From assembly GCA_020061995.1 (NCBI GenBank), contig JAGUXE010000204.1, positions 1 to 12,104 of the forward strand: a DNA stretch of 12,104 bases. The letters run 5' to 3'. Under the pieces are notes generated by a model. The model saw only the letters and a list, made by a program, of their open reading frames with translations. It ran no database searches and was not told the origin of the DNA. The translations under genes and the position numbers were made by a program. This DNA is from Ignavibacteriales bacterium. GTDB taxonomy: Bacteria > Bacteroidota > Ignavibacteria > Ignavibacteriales > Ignavibacteriaceae. Of the stretch, positions 7,317 through 12,104 are shown in pieces (the first letter of the stretch is position 1; each line of letters starts with the position of its first letter).

Positions 7317-10300
7317 TTACTTTTGTAATAACATCTTTTTAGAGAAGTTTACATTGTTTCCTGAGAATCTATAAACATAAACACCAGAAGCAAGTTTAGA
7401 AGCATCAAATTGAATTGAGTGATTACCGGAAAGTACTTCACCGTTCAATAGAGTTGCAACTTCTTGTCCGAGAATGTTATAAACTTTCAACTGATATATT
7501 CCTGCTTTAGGAACACTGAAATTAATTGTTGTTGAAGGGTTAAATGGATTTGGATAATTTTGTTCCAATTTAAATTCAACAGGCATATCGTTATTTTTTA
7601 CAGACGTAACGTTTGAACTTGACTTATAAACTTGACCAGTGCTCGTTCCGGCATATATTGTTCCATCAACGTTGCTAATTAAGAGTGAACTTACACCGAA
7701 TCCGCCCATTCCGAAGGTAGCCCAATTGTTACCGCTGTTTGTTGATGCATAAACACCCGCAGCCCAAGCACTGACAAATATATTGTTGTTGCCATCAATC
7801 TGGATTGCATAGATATAATTTGCATTCAAACCATTATTTACTTTTGACCAGGTAGCTCCGAAATCAGTTGAGCGATATAATCCATTTCCATATGTTCCGG
7901 CAAAGATTACATCATCAGAAGTAATTGCAAGTGACCAAATGTAGTTGTAACCGACATTCAAAGTACTCCATGATGCACCTTCATTTGCAGATTTACTAAC
8001 ACCTGAACCAAAAGTTCCAGCAAATACTGAGTTCGCTGAATTAACTGCTAACGCCATTACTGTTTGATTTGCCAAACCACTGTTTACCTGCAACCATGTT
8101 GCACCGTTATCAGTTGATTTATAAACACCATAACCCCAGGTTCCGGCTAAAAGATTTCCATTTGCAGTGATAACTAATGAACGAACATCTTTACCATTAA
8201 GAGATGTTAACGTCCAGTTTCCACCACCATTTGTTGATACATAAACACCAGACTCGGTAGCAGCAAAAATGTGATTGCTTGAATTAACAACTAATGACCA
8301 AACAAATACAACTGACATTGAACTGTTGATTTTAACCCAGTTAACACCATTGTCTGTTGATTTGTAGATGTTTCCACCCCAGGTACCTGATAACATGTTA
8401 CCATCGTTGTCACGTGTCATTGTCCATACAATTTCACCGAACCCGAATGAGCCTACTAGTTGCCAGTTTGCATTTCCATTTCCACCCGAAGGGGTAGATT
8501 CTTTTGTTACAGTAATAGATGCAAAACCATAGTCATCTTCAGTTTCAACTCCATTGTTGGGTGTTGAGTCAGGATCATTTTGATCACATGCAGTAACTTC
8601 AGCAATATTCTTTAAAGTTGTTTCTGAAGGGATGTTTCCAATGAACTGAGCAAGATTAAATTGTCCGGATCCATTTAATGATTTACACATCACTTGACCA
8701 TTTACAACACCTGAAGGAAATTCAATATGAGCAAACGGTGCTAAGATTGATCCTAGAACACCAATTCCAACTATTTGTAAATTAGTCTCTTCATAGAAAT
8801 TATAGAGTACATTATTCATTGTTGTACCATTAATTGATAACCCACCATTCCAATGAATATTTGTACCACTTATATTTACAAGTGCAACCGAACCGGTTGG
8901 AACATTAATTACAAGGTTTGATGCATCAGATAAATTTGAACCGGTTACTGAGAATACGTTTAAGAATGGATCAGATCCGGTTAATGTTAAGCTTGACCAT
9001 TGGAATGTGGTTGTCCCATTGGTTGTATAGTTTGATAATTGAGTCGATAAACTTGTTAAATGATTTGTTGCTTCGACAAAATCAATAGCATTAGGATCAC
9101 GTCTTAATGTACCACCGGTTATACTTACCGGATAAATTGGTAGATTTGTAGCATTTCCATAGACTACATTACCGCCAATTACGGCACCACTAGCAAAGTA
9201 AAGGTCTCGACCAACAACTAGAACATCTTCAGCACCATTAGAGTTTGGTAATTTATCACCAATACTATAACTTGCTAAGTTTGCATCACGACCGACTGCA
9301 ACTTTTCCTTCAGTGTCTGATGATGGTTGATTTAAATCTTCAAGTACAAAAAGATTGAAATCATCAACTAAACCAAAATTAAATGCACTTACGTTTATAT
9401 TCTCTAAGTTAACTTTGACAGTTATTGTAAGTGTTGCGGTTGCCCCATTATTTAAGTTTCCAACACTCCATTTACCATTACTACTGTTAAATGTTCCGGT
9501 AGAAGGTGTAGCAGAAACAAAGTCTACACCGGCAGGAAAAATGTCAGTTACTTCAACACCGGTAGCATTTGAAGGTCCATTGTTTGTAACTTGAATTGTA
9601 TAAGTTACATTATCACCGTCATCCGGAGTGGTGTTATCTACAATTTTGGTTAAACTAAGATCTGACTGGGTTACTTGTTGTTCTACATAAATTCCGGCAT
9701 CCCATGATAAATCAGTTTGCCCGCTATTTAAAGTGAAGCAAATTGTTTTTCCGTTTAAGTCTACATCTGAATCGATATTATTGTTACTTCCCTGATCTTT
9801 TGGACTAAACAAATAGCCGGTAGGAAGAATGAATTTTACATAATAAGAACCAGGAGTTAAATTTGTGAAAAGATAATTCCCATTATTATCTGTGGTTGTT
9901 TGTCCGATTAAAGTATTAGAGCAAGTATATAATCTTACAACAACACCGCTGACACCGTTTTCACCACCATCTTGGATTCCATTTTGATTAAGATCGAGCC
10001 AAACTTTGTCACCAACATTTGCAGGTTGAACAGCTTCACAAGTTAGACCGTTATTATTTACTGTTCCATCTACAAAGTTCTCATTTACTATTGTAGCTGC
10101 ATTATTGAGCTGATCAAAAGTATAAGGAGTTGTTCCCCCTCCCAATGCAATATTTGCATAATTTAATAATTGCTGAACGGTAACTCCGGTAAGTGGTCCT
10201 CCTGAAAAAACTAAATCTTTTAATTTAATGGAGTTTGTACCGAGAAATCCTGCATCATTATATGCGACATTCATTGCTAAAGCAACAACTTGTCCCGCAA

Positions 10301-11510
10301 ATACACCGGCAGAAGTTGACGCTGGGTTAATATAATTTTGAACTAATGCGCCTGATGTTCCACCCTGTGGTAAAAAGTTTTTAACTGCTGTTGCAGAGGT
10401 TAATGTAATTGTAAAATTACCCCCAACAACTAAACCTGAAGGAAATACTGTAGAAAAATGTTGGTCGCGAATTTGACCAGGACCACTGTTAGATGGACTT
10501 CCCCATCCACCTTGTGTATAAGTGGTGAATCCTTGGAGATCACAATTCCCAGATGGGCTAAACCAATTTACCGTTGCAGTAACTGAACGATTTGCTACCG
10601 TTGGAGTAGCTAAAACTAATTTTTGATAATTATTTGGTGAAATTGAATGAACAAATCTAGTTCCTTGTGGAATAGCTGCATTTGCATTCGCTGTAATAGT
10701 AGCAGTTAAGCCACCTGTGTGGGTAAGAGTAATTGGTCCGGCAATACCAGTAGCGTCTGTAATGACGGTTGTCGGACTAAGGCTACCGTTTGAAGTAGAA
10801 AGATTTACACTTAATCCTGACTGAGGGAAACCGGAATAATTTAAAGCAGTAACTGAGATTGTTGCCTGCTGTCCAAATATAATTGTTTGAGTCACAGGTA
10901 GAATTAAGAGAGTCTCGAATGGAGATGAAACTCCTGCATTTGCATCTGCATCAGCTTTAATTTGTAATGCTCTTGTCTTTAATGTGGCATTTGTAATAGT
11001 ATTAAGGTTCATACCATCTGCATAATGCCAAATAGCCATCTGTATTGAGGCGGCTTCATTTTCGACTGTGGATAAACTTCCAGAATACGGATAAGATTTA
11101 AACGGAAAATAATTATTTAAGATATACGTGATTTCCGGAGGGGTAACTCCGTTGTCTGTATATGTGTGTGGTTGACTTGATGTCCAGTAAACAATATTGT
11201 GCGATATATCAATACAATAAAACTTTGTGCTGTTACCATCCATTTCGCCACGAAATGTACCAGCTTGTGTATTCATAGATTGATTTGTATAAGGGTTTGT
11301 AAAAGTAACGTTTGCAACTTTATCTGTCCCGAATACTTTTGCAACACTCGAATTTTCGAGGCCATTTGAACCCATGAAGTACTCTTTTGGTAGATCAGTT
11401 GAAGTAAGTGCTGTATCTAAACCATATCCAAAGAGTGTACCGGACATTACAATTACTGCCCATACAATCAATGAAGTTAAGTACGTCTTTTTTGTTGAAT
11501 TTAGAACCAT
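7317..11510 (-). CDS. Giant modular T9SS surface protein: thioester domain, Big-1-like, SdrD-B-like, DUF11, choice-of-anchor A, Asp-box propeller
   Basis: The product is 1397 residues from ATG 11510; AGGAGG at 11517-11522 fixes this start over the in-frame TTG at 11540. Modules in order: signal peptide (1-30); a predicted thioester domain (about 85-190) with FYCID (Cys99) and SIQMAIWHYADG (Gln157); a Big-1/invasin-like Ig domain (205-280); an unnamed module (310-490) flanked by Cys323 and Cys491; an SdrD B-like domain (498-608) with the DLNQNGIQDGGENG loop, probably calcium-binding; DUF11 (616-700, resuming at 966-1003); a choice-of-anchor A domain (about 705-965) between the two DUF11 parts; a seven-bladed Asp-box propeller (1013-1300); and a T9SS sorting domain (1311-1397, QNYPNPFNPSTTI, tail KKMLLQK). 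The plan suggests a long cell-surface adhesin, with a covalent tip if the thioester is real; the ligand is unknown. Large stretches resemble Gram-positive stalk proteins, yet composition looks like its neighbours. Confidence 0.9.
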   Translation of the reverse strand: MVLNSTKKTYLTSLIVWAVIVMSGTLFGYGLDTALTSTDLPKEYFMGSNGLENSSVAKVFGTDKVANVTFTNPYTNQSMNTQAGTFRGEMDGNSTKFYCIDISHNIVYWTSSQPHTYTDNGVTPPEITYILNNYFPFKSYPYSGSLSTVENEAASIQMAIWHYADGMNLNTITNATLKTRALQIKADADANAGVSSPFETLLILPVTQTIIFGQQATISVTALNYSGFPQSGLSVNLSTSNGSLSPTTVITDATGIAGPITLTHTGGLTATITANANAAIPQGTRFVHSISPNNYQKLVLATPTVANRSVTATVNWFSPSGNCDLQGFTTYTQGGWGSPSNSGPGQIRDQHFSTVFPSGLVVGGNFTITLTSATAVKNFLPQGGTSGALVQNYINPASTSAGVFAGQVVALAMNVAYNDAGFLGTNSIKLKDLVFSGGPLTGVTVQQLLNYANIALGGGTTPYTFDQLNNAATIVNENFVDGTVNNNGLTCEAVQPANVGDKVWLDLNQNGIQDGGENGVSGVVVRLYTCSNTLIGQTTTDNNGNYLFTNLTPGSYYVKFILPTGYLFSPKDQGSNNNIDSDVDLNGKTICFTLNSGQTDLSWDAGIYVEQQVTQSDLSLTKIVDNTTPDDGDNVTYTIQVTNNGPSNATGVEVTDIFPAGVDFVSATPSTGTFNSSNGKWSVGNLNNGATATLTITVKVNLENINVSAFNFGLVDDFNLFVLEDLNQPSSDTEGKVAVGRDANLASYSIGDKLPNSNGAEDVLVVGRDLYFASGAVIGGNVVYGNATNLPIYPVSITGGTLRRDPNAIDFVEATNHLTSLSTQLSNYTTNGTTTFQWSSLTLTGSDPFLNVFSVTGSNLSDASNLVINVPTGSVALVNISGTNIHWNGGLSINGTTMNNVLYNFYEETNLQIVGIGVLGSILAPFAHIEFPSGVVNGQVMCKSLNGSGQFNLAQFIGNIPSETTLKNIAEVTACDQNDPDSTPNNGVETEDDYGFASITVTKESTPSGGNGNANWQLVGSFGFGEIVWTMTRDNDGNMLSGTWGGNIYKSTDNGVNWVKINSSMSVVFVWSLVVNSSNHIFAATESGVYVSTNGGGNWTLTSLNGKDVRSLVITANGNLLAGTWGYGVYKSTDNGATWLQVNSGLANQTVMALAVNSANSVFAGTFGSGVSKSANEGASWSTLNVGYNYIWSLAITSDDVIFAGTYGNGLYRSTDFGATWSKVNNGLNANYIYAIQIDGNNNIFVSAWAAGVYASTNSGNNWATFGMGGFGVSSLLISNVDGTIYAGTSTGQVYKSSSNVTSVKNNDMPVEFKLEQNYPNPFNPSTTINFSVPKAGIYQLKVYNILGQEVATLLNGEVLSGNHSIQFDASKLASGVYVYRFSGNNVNFSKKMLLQK
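7611..8474 (-). repeat. Seven-fold Asp-box propeller repeats within the adhesin-like gene
   Basis: Residues 1013-1300 repeat with a period of 40-42 residues, marked by Trp at 1016, 1058, 1099, 1139, 1181, 1221 and 1263. Six Asp boxes of the form S-x-D/N-x-G-x-x-W are visible (for example STDNGVNW, STDNGATW, STDFGATW). Each is preceded by an IFAGT-G-GVYKS-type strand. The seventh unit (TGQVYKSSS) lacks its Trp strand, and the N-terminal NWQLVG probably supplies it, closing the ring. Confidence 0.8.
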
Positions 11511-11516
11511 TTGTGT

Positions 11517-11522
11517 CCTCCT
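11517..11522 (-). promoter_or_regulatory. Consensus Shine-Dalgarno (AGGAGG) deciding the adhesin start
   Basis: A full AGGAGG lies six bases before ATG 11510, directly ahead of the signal peptide MVLNSTKK. The upstream in-frame TTG at 11540 lacks such a site and lies beyond it, so it is rejected as the start. Other starts in this window have much weaker sites. Confidence 0.85.
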
Positions 11523-11551
11523 ATTAATAATTTGGAGCAAATACTACAATT

Positions 11552-11560
11552 ATTATACCA
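11552..11560 (-). promoter_or_regulatory. Extended -10 promoter (TGGTATAAT) of the adhesin gene
   Basis: The minus strand reads TGGTATAAT, an exact TGnTATAAT extended -10, giving a start near 11545 and a leader of about 35 nt that contains the AGGAGG. No good -35 hexamer is seen at 17 bases. This differs in style from the TAnnTTTG boxes before the other genes, so another sigma factor or a fortuitous match remains possible. Confidence 0.45.
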
Positions 11561-11587
11561 TAAAACAGCTTCAATTTTTGTTTGATT

Positions 11588-11603
11588 TCCAAACATCCAA
11601 ACA
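11588..11603. repeat. Tandem 8-bp direct repeat upstream of the adhesin promoter
   Basis: TCCAAACA occurs twice without a gap (11588-11595 and 11596-11603), ending about 30 bases upstream of the -10 hexamer on the minus strand. The position suits an activator or response-regulator site. Nearby, CTCAT-A-ATGAG (11623-11633) is a short palindrome. Function is inferred only from placement. Confidence 0.35.
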
Positions 11604-11732
11604 GTTAGGATAAAATGGACGCCTCATAATGAGACAATATTTCATTTTGGGAATAAAACGACCCAATTCCAATTTCAGAAGAAATTAATAATTCGAAAAT
11701 CAAATTCGCCCAGCATTCAACTATGGTTTATA

Positions 11733-12104
11733 TTATTGTATAAGAATCATTTTTCTGGTATCAACAAACGAATTTATCTTCAACTGATAAAAATATACCC
11801 CGCTCGATAAACTTGTGCCATCACCTCTACTATTGAACGTAACTTCGTATTTCCCTGATGGTTTGTATTCGTTCATCAATGTAACAACTTCTTTTCCGAG
11901 TAAATCGTACACTTTTAGAGTAACTATCCCCGATTCCGCTACATTAAATTTGATGTTTGTTGAGGGATTAAAAGGATTAGGATAATTTTGCATCAATGAA
12001 AAATCTTGAATAAAAATATCTTCGTCATTATTTTCTTCAGCATCCAGAAGGATCCCTGCCGGCGGAGTCGGTAGTCTTTTGGTCGTATAAATATTCAATT
12101 GTCC
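11733..12104 (-). CDS. C-terminal fragment of a T9SS-exported protein (start outside window)
   Basis: The reading frame is open through the window edge at 12104, so this is the last 123 or so residues of a larger protein. An acidic linker (DAEENNDEDIF) leads into a T9SS type A sorting domain: QNYPNPFNPSTNIKF, then LKVYDLLGKEVVTLMNEY, SGVYFYQL and the closing RKMILIQ. It is closely related to the tails of the two other exported proteins here. The TTG at 12098 is not a credible start because there is no signal peptide or ribosome binding site and the frame continues upstream. The catalytic or adhesive part cannot be identified. No convincing terminator follows; the weak AATTTC/GAAATT hairpin at 11671-11686 lacks a T-run. 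Confidence 0.88.
   Translation of the reverse strand, partial: GQLNIYTTKRLPTPPAGILLDAEENNDEDIFIQDFSLMQNYPNPFNPSTNIKFNVAESGIVTLKVYDLLGKEVVTLMNEYKPSGKYEVTFNSRGDGTSLSSGVYFYQLKINSFVDTRKMILIQ

Noticed and set aside
7611..8474. Regularly spaced similar segments resembling an array
   Set aside because: The period of about 120-126 bases is in frame, degenerate at DNA level and encodes propeller blades; there are no identical repeats or spacers as in CRISPR.
9355..9594. Open frame on the plus strand inside the adhesin gene
   Set aside because: It is the complement of the DUF11 coding region, has no recognisable domain or ribosome binding site, and is a shadow. The same applies to the other short plus-strand frames at 826-1017, 1803-2260, 3287-3526, 3979-4197, 4421-4648, 6834-7058 and 11374-11613.
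11511..11540. Ten-codon longer adhesin starting at TTG 11540
   Set aside because: The consensus AGGAGG lies inside this extension and points to ATG 11510, which starts directly at a normal signal peptide.
11671..11686. AATTTC-AGAA-GAAATT hairpin as terminator of the partial gene
   Set aside because: The stem is six A/T-rich pairs with no T-run after it on the minus strand.
12096..12098. TTG 12098 as a real start giving a 121-residue free-standing protein
   Set aside because: The frame is open to the window edge, and a bare sorting domain without a signal peptide would not be exported; it is the end of a larger gene.

Overview
The window is AT-rich bacterial chromosome. Three proteins end in the same C-terminal sorting domain, opening with a QNYPNPFNP(S/V)T motif and closing with a short basic RK/KK-hydrophobic tail. 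This is the type IX secretion (T9SS, 'type A') signature, and the FNPST form is typical of Ignavibacteria-like members of the Bacteroidota/FCB group. Three upstream regions also carry a perfect TAnnTTTG, the -7 element of Bacteroidota promoters. The taxon is inferred from these features; no marker such as rRNA is present, and no T9SS machinery gene lies in the window.

Layout by position: (1) 1-732, minus, a membrane-anchored SIMPL (DUF541) protein. (2) 852-2537, minus, a secreted phosphodiester glycosidase-like (NAGPA) protein with a golvesin-type carbohydrate-binding-like module and a T9SS tail. (3) 2554-5160, minus, valyl-tRNA synthetase, 16 bases upstream of gene 2 and probably in the same transcript. 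(4) 5401-6330, plus, a ten-helix EamA/YedA-type exporter, divergent from valS. (5) 6359-7198, minus, a secreted DUF2911 protein, convergent with the exporter. (6) 7317-11510, minus, a 1397-residue modular surface protein. (7) 11733-12104, minus, the T9SS tail of a protein whose start lies outside the window. Genes cover nearly everything; the largest gaps (5161-5400 and 11511-11732) hold promoters and palindromes. No tRNA, rRNA, CRISPR array or insertion sequence was seen.

The most interesting item is gene 6. Its N-terminus looks like a Cys-Gln thioester adhesin domain, a fold best known from Gram-positive adhesins. It is followed by Ig-like and SdrD-B-like stalk modules, a DUF11 domain that appears to have a whole choice-of-anchor A domain inserted in it, a seven-bladed Asp-box propeller with an apparent velcro closure, and a T9SS tail. 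This reads as a Gram-positive-style covalent adhesin plan exported through a Gram-negative secretion route. The seven genes do not form one pathway. The common theme is cell-surface and secreted proteins (genes 2, 5, 6, 7) around two ordinary cellular genes (valS and the exporter). Two clear Rho-independent terminators separate genes 6 and 5, and gene 5 from the convergent exporter.
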